From NCBI GenBank assembly GCA_023400235.1, contig JAEXFI010000025.1, forward strand, positions 1 to 64,000: 64,000 nucleotides of DNA, written 5' to 3'. Under the pieces are notes generated by a model. The model made no database searches and was not told the DNA's origin. It worked only from the letters and a program-made list of their open reading frames with translations. Each line of letters begins with the position of its first letter. The first letter of the stretch is position 1. The position numbers and the translations under genes are program-made. The stretch comes from Bacillota bacterium (lineage in GTDB: Bacteria; Bacillota; Clostridia; Acetivibrionales; DSM-1351). This document shows positions 1 through 8,340 of this stretch, piece by piece.

Positions 1-89
1 TGGCGCGTACACAAATAGTAATGAAAGGCACGCAGTGGCTTTCGCTGCTTGAAAGTCACTTTGATACACAACATGTATCTTTCAAGCTA
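1..89. repeat. Copy 1 of an 89-bp dispersed hairpin-rich element
   Basis: These 89 bases recur at 46908-46996 in the same orientation with one difference, at position 2 (G here, A in the other copy). The element holds a nested inverted repeat: GCTTGAAAG at 47-55 pairs with CTTTCAAGC at 79-87, and inside it GATAC (63-67) pairs with GTATC (75-79). The copy runs off the left edge, so its full length is not visible. It starts 14 bases after the stop of the minus-strand anti-sigma gene, just as the other copy follows a minus-strand gene. Confidence 0.9.
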
Positions 90-102
90 GCTCCCTCTAA
101 AG

Positions 103-927
103 CTATTTTTCAGATATGACCATGGCTTCCGCTACTTTTATAACCTCTGCTTCATCAAGCCCACCTGCAACAGAATACAGGGTTTCATCGCCGTACCAGA
201 GAATTTCAGCGGTAGGCCCCAAATCGTCCATTCCTGCTGATCCGGTTTCTCCTGCTGCTCCGGTTGTTGCTCCGGTTGTTGCTTCTGTTGCTGCTTCTGT
301 TTCTCCTATTGCTCCGGCTTTTTTCACCATTCTTACATATGCAGGCGCTCCGCCTATTTCTATTTTTCTATAGCCCTGAAGCTCCTTCTGCTGTCTTGTC
401 TGCTTATCCGGCCCCAGCTTTTCCTCAGTAATCTGAAAGATATATTTCTCCTTTTCATAGGTCAGAACAAGCTTCCATGTAATGCTCCCACCCTCAGGAA
501 ATCCTTCCGCAGCCGTCAGCTTAAACCCGGCGGGAATATAGACAGGCTGGAGAAAATTCTCTCCAAAGGCTTTGGCGGCAAGGTCAAGAGATCCATATAC
601 GACCGGTTTACCTTGCGGCGCGGACTTCAGCATATCTCCCCCGCTGTCTTCCGGCAAGACCTCCGTTCCCTGTGCAGCCTCCAGCATAATAGTAGCCTCA
701 GGGCCGCTATAGGGCACGCCTCCTTTATTTCCTCCAAGCCAGCCGGTGGTGTTTAAGGCAGCAACTGCAAGGACAACACAGGCTGCCGGAACCAGAACAC
801 CAATAACGGGTTTCAGTCTGCTTTTCTTCCTGCACTTTTCAAGTGTCCTTTCCTTGAGACCCGGAGTGACTGAAATTCCGTCCATTATCCTGTGAGAAAT
901 ATCCTTGAAATCCTTAAATTCATCCAT
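103..927 (-). CDS. Membrane-anchored anti-sigma factor with DUF4367-like outer domain
   Basis: Likely regulator of the ECF sigma factor encoded immediately upstream, whose stop codon it overlaps (ATGGATGA, 8 bases shared). A short charged N-terminus is followed by one hydrophobic helix at roughly residues 40-60. The extracytoplasmic part contains a low-complexity Ala/Thr/Glu stretch and a DUF4367-like C-terminal region (PVYIPAGFKLT followed by a beta-rich stretch). DUF4367 is common in membrane proteins paired with ECF sigma factors in Firmicutes. The ATG at 927 is chosen because the AGGAGG lies 11 bases upstream of it; the in-frame TTG at 936 would leave only 2. The anti-sigma role is inferred from pairing and topology; no zinc-binding anti-sigma motif is seen. 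The signal sensed is unknown. Confidence 0.75.
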   Translation of the reverse strand: MDEFKDFKDISHRIMDGISVTPGLKERTLEKCRKKSRLKPVIGVLVPAACVVLAVAALNTTGWLGGNKGGVPYSGPEATIMLEAAQGTEVLPEDSGGDMLKSAPQGKPVVYGSLDLAAKAFGENFLQPVYIPAGFKLTAAEGFPEGGSITWKLVLTYEKEKYIFQITEEKLGPDKQTRQQKELQGYRKIEIGGAPAYVRMVKKAGAIGETEAATEATTGATTGAAGETGSAGMDDLGPTAEILWYGDETLYSVAGGLDEAEVIKVAEAMVISEK

Positions 928-1498
928 CCCTGACAATTCCTCCTTCCATTTTCCTTCTAAGCATTTCGCGGCCTCTGTGCAACCGGCTTCTCACTGTGCC
1001 CTCGGCTATTTTCAGAGTCCTGCTTATTTCCACTGTATCAAGCTCGTGATAGTAGTAAAGGATTATTACCTCCTTGTAGTTCCGGGGAAGGGAGGTAACC
1101 TCATCAAACAAGCGTCGGTTTTCATCCTTTTCGATTACACTGCTTTCCACATTTGCCACTATGCCTTCGTTTCCGGCCTTGTCCGTGATAAAAACCCTCT
1201 TTAACCAACTGCTTCTCAATATATCCTTGCACACATTTATGGTTATCCTTATAATCCAGGTTTTCTCGCTGCTATCTCCCCTGAAGCTGCCGAACTTTCT
1301 ATAAATCTTGTAAAACACCTCCTGAAAAGCATCCTCTGCTTTTTGCCTATCCTTTAAATACATATAGGAGGTCCTGAGTACATCATTACCGTACGTATCC
1401 ACTAATCTCTCTACTTCAGAGTCCATATTCCTTTTATGGTTTACCTGCTTTTTTTCCATGCTCTCGTCATTATCCTCCGGTACCGAAAGGAAAAACAT
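920..1498 (-). CDS. ECF-type RNA polymerase sigma factor
   Basis: Sigma-70 family extracytoplasmic-function factor, about 192 residues. Region 2 is visible as the run around TSYMYLKDRQKAEDAFQEVF, followed by KTWIIRITINVCKDILR. Region 4 is a helix-turn-helix near the C-terminus: LPRNYKEVIILYYYHELDT, then EGTVRSRLHRGREMLRRKM. It would direct RNA polymerase to a small regulon under control of the overlapping downstream anti-sigma gene. The ATG at 1498 is preferred because GGAGGAGG sits 6-7 bases upstream; a GTG at 1543 has no such site. No ECF-type promoter was recognised in the leader, so autoregulation is not shown. Confidence 0.9.
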   Translation of the reverse strand: MFFLSVPEDNDESMEKKQVNHKRNMDSEVERLVDTYGNDVLRTSYMYLKDRQKAEDAFQEVFYKIYRKFGSFRGDSSEKTWIIRITINVCKDILRSSWLKRVFITDKAGNEGIVANVESSVIEKDENRRLFDEVTSLPRNYKEVIILYYYHELDTVEISRTLKIAEGTVRSRLHRGREMLRRKMEGGIVRDG

Positions 1499-1617
1499 GT
1501 CCGGCCTCCTCCCCCTGCAGCTTTCACTTAATAGACGAACCACTGCTCACTGCCGCTCCATCTGTGAGCATCCTTAATAATCCAGCAGCGTCAAAGACGC
1601 AAAGCCTTGTCTATAAA

Positions 1618-1644
1618 CCCCAGGGGAATAAAATAGACCCTGGG
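1618..1644. other. Inverted repeat in the sigma-factor leader region
   Basis: CCCAGGG at 1618-1624 and CCCTGGG at 1638-1644 form a perfect 7-bp stem with a 13-base loop. A second tight hairpin, GCGTC-AAA-GACGC, lies at 1588-1600. Both are in the 305-bp gap between the amino acid permease stop and the sigma factor start, where transcription of the sigma gene must begin. Function is unknown. Confidence 0.4.
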
Positions 1645-1803
1645 CAATAGTAACCTTCCGTGGGGTCTTTGAAATAAATAATTTTTATATTCAGGTTATA
1701 TGATAAGTTAACCTGTGGTGCTGGCTAATAAAGTCTTTAAGAGACAAGTTTTCAAGTTACGTGAGGACGACTTTAAAGAAATGTGCAGTATGATCAGGTT
1801 AAG

Positions 1804-3264
1804 TTATTCCTTTTTTCGATTGCTCCTCTTTTCATGCTTCTTTTTTACATCCTCAAGCAATTCTCTGGAAAATTCCACGGACAGTCTTGTTCTCAGCCGC
1901 TTTCTCTCGTTGGCATCCACAAACAGTGCATTATCCCTTTGCCCAAAGACCTTCTTTACCGCTATATAAATGATTGCATAGGCGGCTATCATTATCAACC
2001 CTGCTATGAGGCCGGAGGCCTGTCCCGGGATGAAGGGCATGCTGAATATGATTACAATGAGGCTAACCAAGGCCAGCCATGATGCCACAGGATACCCCGG
2101 CATCTGGCACCTGCCGTCCGGAGGGCAGCCATGTCTCTTCCTGAACCTTATATGTGTGGCCATTATGACGGCATAGGTAAACAGCAGGGCAAACCCGCCC
2201 GAACTAACCAGGAACAGGTATACCCTGGGAAGCAGCAGTCCTATTCCCAACCCCGCCAGCATGGAAATACCTGAAAACATTATTCCTCTTACAGGAACTT
2301 CTTTTTCATCCTTCAGCCAACCGGGGGCATGTCCCTCAGCCGCAAGGGAGCGCATCATCCTTCCCAGCCCGAACATTGCTGCCAGCATGGTGGACAGTAT
2401 GGCGGTAATCAGTACAAAATTAATAGCTGTACCTGCCCAGCCCATTCCCCATCTGCCCAGTGCCGCAACCATTGGACTGACATTTTCGTTCAGGGCGGCA
2501 GTGGGTACAAGGGGCAGCAATACAGCTATGGAAACAATGTAAAGTCCAACAAGAGTAACCACTGTATAGGATATGGCCTTTGGAACCGTCTTTCTGGGAT
2601 TGTCCGTTTCAGCGGCGGCCAATCCGATGATTTCAAAGCCGGCATAGGAAAATATTACAATGAGCATGCTGCCCGCAATTCCCCTTATGCCACCTGGCAG
2701 CAGAGGTTCTCCCGCCACTGCCCCCACGCCTGCAGCAGCCGTTCCTGGAATCAGTCCAAAAATCAGCAATACCCCCAGCACTATAAATGATACTATGGCG
2801 AACAGCTTTACTGCTGCAAGACCGCTTTCCAGTCTGCTCAGCTTTTCTGCCCCCAGCAGATTGAGAAGCGTGACACCTATGATAATAGCACTGCCAAGAA
2901 TTGCTATGGATACGTTGGGCACCCACTCGCGTATGAGTATGGATACAGCCGTAGCTTCACTGGACATGGCAAGCACCATACCGGTCCAGTATACCCAGCC
3001 CACCGTAAAACCGGCCCCCGGACCGAAGGCATTTGCTGCAAAGGTCCTGAAGGACCCTGAATCCGGGTTGGCCACAGTCATTTCGGAAAGTGCAAAAAGT
3101 ATGATATAGACCAGTATACCGCCTAATATATAGGATATTACTATAGCCGGCCCGGCAGCCTCAATAGCAACTGAGGAGCCCAGAAAAAACGAGCCTCCTA
3201 TTACCGTGCCCAGGGCCATCATGGTTAGCTGTCCGGCAGACAGCCCTTTGCTCTTCTTTTCCAT
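1804..3264 (-). CDS. APC-superfamily amino acid permease
   Basis: Secondary transporter of about 486 residues with the hydrophobic profile of a 12-helix APC permease. The glycine-rich unwound first helix is visible (ALGTVIGGSFFLGSS), followed by the conserved FALSEMTVANPDSGSF segment. Several Gly/Ala-rich membrane spans follow, and the C-terminal tail is strongly basic and charged. It should import an amino acid or amine with protons or by exchange; the substrate cannot be read from sequence. The ATG at 3264 is preferred because GGAG lies 6 bases upstream; the ATG at 3279 has no ribosome binding site. It stands alone between the ECF pair and the carbonic anhydrase. Confidence 0.85.
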   Translation of the reverse strand: MEKKSKGLSAGQLTMMALGTVIGGSFFLGSSVAIEAAGPAIVISYILGGILVYIILFALSEMTVANPDSGSFRTFAANAFGPGAGFTVGWVYWTGMVLAMSSEATAVSILIREWVPNVSIAILGSAIIIGVTLLNLLGAEKLSRLESGLAAVKLFAIVSFIVLGVLLIFGLIPGTAAAGVGAVAGEPLLPGGIRGIAGSMLIVIFSYAGFEIIGLAAAETDNPRKTVPKAISYTVVTLVGLYIVSIAVLLPLVPTAALNENVSPMVAALGRWGMGWAGTAINFVLITAILSTMLAAMFGLGRMMRSLAAEGHAPGWLKDEKEVPVRGIMFSGISMLAGLGIGLLLPRVYLFLVSSGGFALLFTYAVIMATHIRFRKRHGCPPDGRCQMPGYPVASWLALVSLIVIIFSMPFIPGQASGLIAGLIMIAAYAIIYIAVKKVFGQRDNALFVDANERKRLRTRLSVEFSRELLEDVKKKHEKRSNRKKE

Positions 3265-3379
3265 AATTTTCTCCGTCATAATAAAAATATGGCATCAATA
3301 AAAGTTTCTCATTCCGATACCGAATATAAATATTATCCCAAAAATCATGAAAAAGATTCTCATGCGTGTTTGTAATGCT

Positions 3380-3916
3380 TTATTCCGCAATTACATTGAG
3401 CATGTTATCTTCAATGGAATACAGCAGAGGAGTTACCGCAATTCCCGGATATTTCTCAGACAGTCGCCGGGACTCGTTAACTACAAACTCAACTTCATTA
3501 TCTATTTCAAACATGGGAGCATAATTCATAAAGTGCTCCTCCGCTCTTTTTTTATCCCAATTTGCATTTTCACACAGCCCCTGCACGAATTGCTCTCTCT
3601 TGGAAACAAGATTTACCATGCCGCAATTATTGTGAGCGATGAGCACAATATGCCTGACTCCTCCAATGGCGATGGCATAGGAAACTTTGAATTCACTGTA
3701 CCTTAAGTTTGCTCCGCCGGTTCTTATAATATAGGCAAAATTTTCAGGTATTCTGAGCTGCTTCCGGTTGTCCATGCACATGCCTATCAACAGCTCCGCA
3801 GTGCTGTAAGCCTTCAGCTCCGCTCCCAGGTTGTGATAGCACAAAAGCTTGTAAACCGGGGTATTCCTATATTTTGGGGGAATATCCTTTTCCCCCTTTA
3901 TCTTGATAAAATTCAT
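3380..3916 (-). CDS. Beta-carbonic anhydrase family protein
   Basis: A 178-residue protein with the beta-carbonic anhydrase zinc signature: Cys and the Asp-Arg dyad in GMCMDNR, and His and Cys in AHNNCG. The order C-x-D-x-R, then H-x-x-C, fits that family, which interconverts CO2 and bicarbonate. The spacing and flanks are those of a divergent clostridial subgroup, so activity is inferred. Its ATG overlaps the stop of the UvrC-like gene by 4 bases (ATGA), so the two are translationally coupled. No functional reason for that coupling is obvious. Confidence 0.75.
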   Translation of the reverse strand: MNFIKIKGEKDIPPKYRNTPVYKLLCYHNLGAELKAYSTAELLIGMCMDNRKQLRIPENFAYIIRTGGANLRYSEFKVSYAIAIGGVRHIVLIAHNNCGMVNLVSKREQFVQGLCENANWDKKRAEEHFMNYAPMFEIDNEVEFVVNESRRLSEKYPGIAVTPLLYSIEDNMLNVIAE

Positions 3917-5025
3917 AAATCCTTCCTCTCTGCCTCTTTAAAGGCATATATCCTTCCTGCCAGACGCCTGTAATTCAGGGTATCAATCCGTGAGGCAGGA
4001 ATGTTGGAACTCAGTATACCGTTGTTACTTTTTTTCAGATAGGAATAAATGATGTTCGCCTGGTCTATTTCCTCCTGGGTCAAGGTTCCAGGCTTATTAC
4101 CCTGCTTTTTGAAACAATTGGCTGCCAGCTGCTTCAAGGTTTCTTCCAGCGAATCCATGTCAGCTCCGGACAGGGCTACTGTTTCCTTTTTCAGCAGCCG
4201 GTTCCCCTTTATAAAGAAAAGCTTGACCTCATCCCCGGCATATTTTTCAGCCGCTATAATATTCCGCCCGTAGCTTGAAAGCTTTATAATCTTTTGCTTA
4301 TACAGCACGTGCCTGATGCCCTTCAGCTGTTCCCTGCAAGCCGCGGCCTTTTCAAATTCAAGCCTTTGTGCGGCAGTCAGCATTTTCCCTTTGAGCTCCT
4401 TTACAGGCTTTTGGTCCTTTCCCGAAAGGAGCTGTACCATTTTCTCAAGCTGCTCCCCGTAGGCCTCCGTTACATCCTTTCCGGTGCAAGGACCGGGACA
4501 GTTGCCCAACTGAAGGTTAAGACAGCCGGAAGGATTGCTTTTTAAGGTTTTACTTTTGCACTTGCGTATGAAAAAGTGCTCCCTTAAGAAAGAAACTGCG
4601 TGCTCAACGGAGCTTTGGCTGGTAAAAGGCCCAAAATACAACGCCTTATCATGCCCCGGCCGGGTGATGATTTCAGGGATGGGATAATTCTTACCAGTAT
4701 CCAGCCTTATGTACTTGTAATTCAGGTAATTCTTCAGCAGCTTATTATAAGGGGGTCTTAGCTCCCTGATTGTTTCACTTTCCAGCAAAAAGGCTTCAAG
4801 CTCTGTGTCTACAGTTATTATCTCAAAGGTATCAATTCTCTGCACCATTTCGGATATTTTGGGAGATTTGTTCCGACCGTTCTGAAAGTACTGTGAAACC
4901 CGGGCTTTGAGGTTTTTGGCCTTTCCCACATAAATAACCATACCAAACGAATCTTTCATAAGGTAAACCCCGGGCCGCCCCGGAAGTTTCTTAACCGCTT
5001 CCTTAATATCCATATTTATTTCCAT
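3913..5025 (-). CDS. Short UvrC-like GIY-YIG nuclease (no C-terminal nuclease half)
   Basis: About 371 residues that align with the N-terminal half of UvrC. The GIY-YIG nuclease domain is at the start (GRPGVYLMKDSFGMVIYVGKA, with the catalytic Arg in LKARVSQYF). A cysteine cluster follows (CLNLQLGNCPGPC), then a UVR/UvrB-binding motif near residues 210-240 (LEFEKAAACREQL). Full UvrC is about 600 residues with an RNase H-like endonuclease and helix-hairpin-helix domains; both are missing here. In domain content it resembles an enlarged Cho-type nuclease that would make only the 3' incision. Start is uncertain between ATG 5025 and ATG 5013. Confidence 0.8.
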   Translation of the reverse strand: MEINMDIKEAVKKLPGRPGVYLMKDSFGMVIYVGKAKNLKARVSQYFQNGRNKSPKISEMVQRIDTFEIITVDTELEAFLLESETIRELRPPYNKLLKNYLNYKYIRLDTGKNYPIPEIITRPGHDKALYFGPFTSQSSVEHAVSFLREHFFIRKCKSKTLKSNPSGCLNLQLGNCPGPCTGKDVTEAYGEQLEKMVQLLSGKDQKPVKELKGKMLTAAQRLEFEKAAACREQLKGIRHVLYKQKIIKLSSYGRNIIAAEKYAGDEVKLFFIKGNRLLKKETVALSGADMDSLEETLKQLAANCFKKQGNKPGTLTQEEIDQANIIYSYLKKSNNGILSSNIPASRIDTLNYRRLAGRIYAFKEAERKDL

Positions 5026-5168
5026 GCCCCCACTTGGCACAAAACTCCATGAAAGTCACGGCATGGAACCGGTGCCACATTTTTATCTGCTTCAAAGCTT
5101 CCTTCAACCTATTTCCTCTGGTTAATAAAATACATTATGCACATATTATAACATACCGGTTACAAGCA

Positions 5169-5197
5169 TTTATACCCTGATGGTCCGTTGCAGACAA
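5169..5197 (-). promoter_or_regulatory. Sigma-A-type promoter for the UvrC-like/carbonic anhydrase pair
   Basis: On the minus strand, TTGTCT (5197-5192) is followed after 17 bases by TATAAA (5174-5169), about 145 bases upstream of the UvrC-like start. The match is by eye to the sigma-A consensus. Confidence 0.5.
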
Positions 5198-5315
5198 GGT
5201 ATATTGCCGGTGCGGAAACCTTTCGCAGGTTAAGGCGGAGAACTAAGGCAATACTGTATGTATTGGCAGGAATGACAACAAATTTACAGTGATACCCAAA
5301 GTAAATAACATTAAA

Positions 5316-5344
5316 TTGCTACGGATTATCATAAGTGTTATAAT
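5316..5344 (+). promoter_or_regulatory. Sigma-A-type promoter for the BusR-like regulator
   Basis: TTGCTA (5316-5321), a 17-base spacer, then a perfect TATAAT (5339-5344). Transcription would begin near 5351, giving a leader of about 170 bases before the regulator ATG at 5524. The rest of the 498-bp gap 5026-5523 holds no convincing gene. Confidence 0.6.
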
Positions 5345-5523
5345 CAATTTACCAAAGTCAAATTCTGTTGGAAGCCACTGCTTTTATGAAGTCGGAAGCG
5401 TTCTGAATTATACATTCCTGCTGGTTTTGACACAGTCACGGTTCGAGTGCGCCTTGGCTTTTGCAGGCTCTCAGCTAGTAATTGACTTTGGACTATTTTT
5501 GACTTTTGGAAATGGAGCATGGA

Positions 5524-6153
5524 ATGATAGGTTCAGAATTAATTACTATACCCAGGTATTTGAAAATAGCCGTTGATATTTCTGCGCGCATAGCCTCCGG
5601 TGATATTCATCAGGGCGAAAAGCTAAAGGGCAGATCCGTACTTTCCACCGAATACAATGTATCTCCCGAGACCATCAGAAGGGCCATGTCCATATTGTCG
5701 GACAGGCAGGTGGTGGAAATTGCCCTGGGCAGCGGGATAGTAGTGGCCTCAAAAGAAAATGCCATCCAGTTTTTAAAAAACTTCAAGGATGACGAAAGCG
5801 TTGCGGATTTACGCATGAAGCTGTCACAAATGTTGGAAAAAAGGAAGACCATGGATGAGGAAATAAATGTTCTCACCAAGCAAATAATTGATTTGTACAA
5901 ATATAAAAGGTCCGACCTGATTACCCCAGTTGAAATACAACTTCCCTCAGATTCTCCCTTCATTGGAAAGAGTATCGGCGCCCTGGAAGTTTGGCACAAC
6001 ACCGGAGCTACCATAATAGGAGTCGTTCAGGAAAAAAGCATTATAATATCCCCCGGCCCCTATTACGAATTTTCACAAAACGACAGGGTTTTGATAGTGG
6101 GAGATGCCAACGTAATAGAACGCTTCAATGCATTTGTAAACAGTATAAATTGA
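5524..6153 (+). CDS. busR: BusR-like c-di-AMP-responsive repressor (GntR HTH + RCK_C)
   Basis: A 209-residue regulator. Residues 1-70 form a GntR-type winged helix (LKGRSVLSTEYNVSPETIRR). A charged coiled coil follows at about 80-130 (LRMKLSQMLEKRKTMDEEIN). Residues 133-205 are an RCK_C/TrkA-C domain (LPSDSPFIGKSIGAL, then DRVLIVGDANVIERF). This architecture is that of BusR, which in lactococci and streptococci binds c-di-AMP through RCK_C and represses the betaine transporter genes. A compatible-solute ABC operon lies 415 bp downstream on the same strand, supporting the same job here. The ATG at 5524 is chosen because GGAG lies 6 bases upstream; the TTG at 5506 and the ATG at 5512 are in frame but lack a site. 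Orthology and ligand are inferred. Confidence 0.8.
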   Translation: MIGSELITIPRYLKIAVDISARIASGDIHQGEKLKGRSVLSTEYNVSPETIRRAMSILSDRQVVEIALGSGIVVASKENAIQFLKNFKDDESVADLRMKLSQMLEKRKTMDEEINVLTKQIIDLYKYKRSDLITPVEIQLPSDSPFIGKSIGALEVWHNTGATIIGVVQEKSIIISPGPYYEFSQNDRVLIVGDANVIERFNAFVNSIN

Positions 6154-6273
6154 CATCCTGCCTGACAGGCAGGATGTACGCACCAATAAATTATTTCCAT
6201 ACTCAGGAACGGTATTGAAAGGCAGTATAAGGCCTTCCAGTGCTGTTCCTGATTTTGTATTTAACCATAAAAC

Positions 6274-6302
6274 TTGACACCTCTTTGGAATTCTAATAGA
6301 AT
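6274..6302 (+). promoter_or_regulatory. Near-consensus promoter of the OpuC-type operon, overlapped by a palindrome
   Basis: A perfect TTGACA (6274-6279), 17-base spacer and TAGAAT (6297-6302). The -10 hexamer is the right arm of a perfect palindrome ATTCTA-A-TAGAAT (6290-6302). A repressor bound there would block RNA polymerase, and the BusR-like protein encoded just upstream is the obvious candidate. The operator assignment is inference. Confidence 0.7.
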
Positions 6303-6310
6303 ATAAAGCA

Positions 6311-6336
6311 ACAACTTAATATTGTCAATAAGTTGT
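6311..6336 (+). promoter_or_regulatory. Second inverted repeat in the OpuC-operon leader (candidate operator or RNA hairpin)
   Basis: ACAACTTA (6311-6318) and TAAGTTGT (6329-6336) are perfect 8-bp arms around a 10-base spacer, centred about 28 bp beyond the promoter palindrome. Either a second operator half or a leader hairpin. The rest of 6337-6568 is AT-rich, contains a 12-bp direct repeat (TGACTGTGCTGA then TGACTGTGCTTA), and ends in an AAGGAGG site. Confidence 0.5.
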
Positions 6337-6568
6337 CTGTTATATTTTCCCATTTACTAATATTGAATAAAACCTATATCGTTATCACTCAAGTGCGTTG
6401 ACAATTATTGCTTGACCGCTCTGACAGCTATTACTCACAGCACCGGCAACTATTATATGACTGTGCTGATGACTGTGCTTACTGTACTGGCACTGCAGCG
6501 ACAACCTGCAACTTTATTTAAATATGTCTGTTTATTTATTAAATATATTTATAAGGAGGTAAGCCTTC

Positions 6569-7690
6569 ATGGTTAATCTGATTAATGTTACAAAAAAATA
6601 TGGTTCAAACACAGTAGTAAACTCAATAAATCTTGAAATACCAGAGGGACAGTTTGTAGTTTTTATAGGCAAATCCGGATGCGGAAAAACCACCACTCTT
6701 AAAATGATAAACAGGCTTATTGAGCCCTCTTCGGGGCAAATACTTGTAAACGGCAGCAATATTGAAGCCATGAACCCTGTGGAGTTAAGGAGAAATATAG
6801 GTTATGTAATACAGCAAATCGGACTTTTCCCCAATATGACCATACAAGAGAACGTGGAGGTAGTGCCGAAGCTTCTCAAATGGCCAAAGGAGAAAAGCCG
6901 CCAAAGGGCACTTGAACTAATGGAGCTGGTGGACCTCAAGCCCGACCTTTACGCAAACAAATATCCCTCAGAGCTTTCAGGAGGTCAGCAGCAGAGGATA
7001 GGCGTACTGCGTGCACTGGCTGCCGAGCCCTCGCTTATTCTGATGGATGAGCCCTTCGGCGCCCTGGACCCCATTACCAGGGATTCCTTGCAGGACGAGG
7101 TAAAGAAACTTCACAAAACTCTGAACAAAACCTTTGTATTTGTTACCCATGATATGTCGGAGGCGGTAAAACTGGCCGACATTATTGTATTTATGGATAA
7201 AGGCAATATAATTCAGGCAGCTCCACCGGAGGAAATCCTTAGAAATCCTGCAAATGATTTTGTAAAAAGCTTTATAGGCATGCACAATACCTCCGGCAAT
7301 TCCGACATGACCGTTATGGAGGTTATGAAAAGCAACCCGGTTACAGTGCGCGAGGAAAAGCATACCCTCGAATGTATTTCACTTATGAGCAGCAAGGGCA
7401 TAGACAGTCTGATAGTCACCAAAGATAACGGAGTACTTGAAGGTGTGGTAACTGCAGAAGCCATAAGGCGGCGGGGGAAGCCTGGAGATACTGTGGCAGC
7501 TCTTGTAGACAGGGATATTGGCACTGTTTCCTGCACTGACAGCGCCAAAGAGGCCTTTGATACACTTCTGGCTTCAAAATCGGGATATTTGGTAGTAGTA
7601 GACAGTTCAAACAAGGTGGCAGGTATAGTAACCCGAACAGGAATGGTCAAGTCCATGGCACATGCCCTATGGGGAGGCGATGAAAAATGA
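6569..7690 (+). CDS. opuCA: Compatible-solute ABC transporter ATPase with CBS pair (OpuCA-like)
   Basis: ATP-binding subunit of a glycine betaine/carnitine/choline-type importer, 373 residues. Walker A is GKSGCGKTT near residue 33, the signature is SELSGGQQQRIG, Walker B is LILMDEPFGALDP, and the switch His is in FVTHDMSEA. Two CBS domains follow from about residue 250 (VMEVMKSNPVTV, then VAALVDRDIGTV). CBS domains in OpuCA-type ATPases respond to ionic strength and, in Listeria, bind c-di-AMP. An AAGGAGG lies 8 bases before the ATG. It overlaps the permease gene by 4 bases (ATGA). First gene of a four-gene operon with a dedicated promoter. Confidence 0.92.
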   Translation: MVNLINVTKKYGSNTVVNSINLEIPEGQFVVFIGKSGCGKTTTLKMINRLIEPSSGQILVNGSNIEAMNPVELRRNIGYVIQQIGLFPNMTIQENVEVVPKLLKWPKEKSRQRALELMELVDLKPDLYANKYPSELSGGQQQRIGVLRALAAEPSLILMDEPFGALDPITRDSLQDEVKKLHKTLNKTFVFVTHDMSEAVKLADIIVFMDKGNIIQAAPPEEILRNPANDFVKSFIGMHNTSGNSDMTVMEVMKSNPVTVREEKHTLECISLMSSKGIDSLIVTKDNGVLEGVVTAEAIRRRGKPGDTVAALVDRDIGTVSCTDSAKEAFDTLLASKSGYLVVVDSSNKVAGIVTRTGMVKSMAHALWGGDEK

Positions 7691-8340
7691 GCTTTATAGA
7701 ATATTTGCAGAGTAACGGAGATGAGGTATTGTCTGCATTGCTGGTACATGTACAATTATCCTCTTTGTCAATAATCATATCCATACTGCTGGCAGTTCCG
7801 GCAGGCATTATTCTCACAAGATATGACAGAACAGCCAGGCTTGTACTGTCTGCCGCCGGAATTATTCAAACCATTCCCGGCCTTGTCATGCTGGGCGTGG
7901 GGCTCATGCTGTTCGGATTGGGCGGCAAGCCTGCAGTGATAGTGCTGGTGGCGTATGCCATGCTTCCCATCCTGCAGAATACCTACACAGGTATAAAGGA
8001 AATTGACAAGCTGTATATAGAGGCAGCCAGAGGCATTGGCATGTCTCAAACCCAGACCCTTTTCAGGGTGGAACTTCCCTTAAGCCTTCCGGTCATAGTA
8101 GCCGGCGTACGGCTTTCGGTAGTCTATATCATCAGCTGGGCCACCCTGGCTGCACTCATCGGAGCGGGAGGACTGGGAGACCTTATCTGGACCGGCCTTT
8201 CAAGCTATGACACAAATTTGATTCTGGCAGGGGCCCTCCCCGCATCAGCTTTATCAATTCTTGCGGGGGTGCTGATTGATCTTGTGCACAGGGCAGTAAC
8301 GCCAAGGTCTCTGCTAGTGAAAGGAGCTGCTTCTAAATGA
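7687..8340 (+). CDS. opuCB: Compatible-solute ABC permease 1 (OpuCB-like)
   Basis: A 217-residue membrane subunit with about five to six hydrophobic spans. It carries the binding-protein-dependent permease loop that docks on the ATPase (EAARGIGMSQTQTLFRVELP). It matches the OpuCB/OpuCD-type short permeases and would form a heterodimer with the next gene product. Start and stop overlap both neighbours by 4 bases, so translation is coupled to the ATPase and to permease 2. Confidence 0.9.
   Translation: MSFIEYLQSNGDEVLSALLVHVQLSSLSIIISILLAVPAGIILTRYDRTARLVLSAAGIIQTIPGLVMLGVGLMLFGLGGKPAVIVLVAYAMLPILQNTYTGIKEIDKLYIEAARGIGMSQTQTLFRVELPLSLPVIVAGVRLSVVYIISWATLAALIGAGGLGDLIWTGLSSYDTNLILAGALPASALSILAGVLIDLVHRAVTPRSLLVKGAASK

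Noticed and set aside
1588..1606. GACGCAAAGCC string, like the core of c-di-GMP-I riboswitches
   Set aside because: The partner GGCAAACC segment and receptor are missing, GACGC pairs in a tight hairpin with GCGTC instead, and on this strand no gene follows.
1735..1748. GTCTTTAAGAGACA also present at about 9970
   Set aside because: A shared 14-mer is expected by chance in 64 kb, and the flanks do not align well.
5203..5265. Mutually exclusive pairings (ATTGCC/GGCAAT against CAATAC/GTATTG), riboswitch-like
   Set aside because: Short stems, upstream of the assigned promoter on either strand, and no known aptamer core.
5289..5576. 95-codon frame upstream of and overlapping the BusR-like gene
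   Set aside because: No ribosome binding site, it spans the promoter at 5316-5344, and it overlaps a well-supported gene in another frame.
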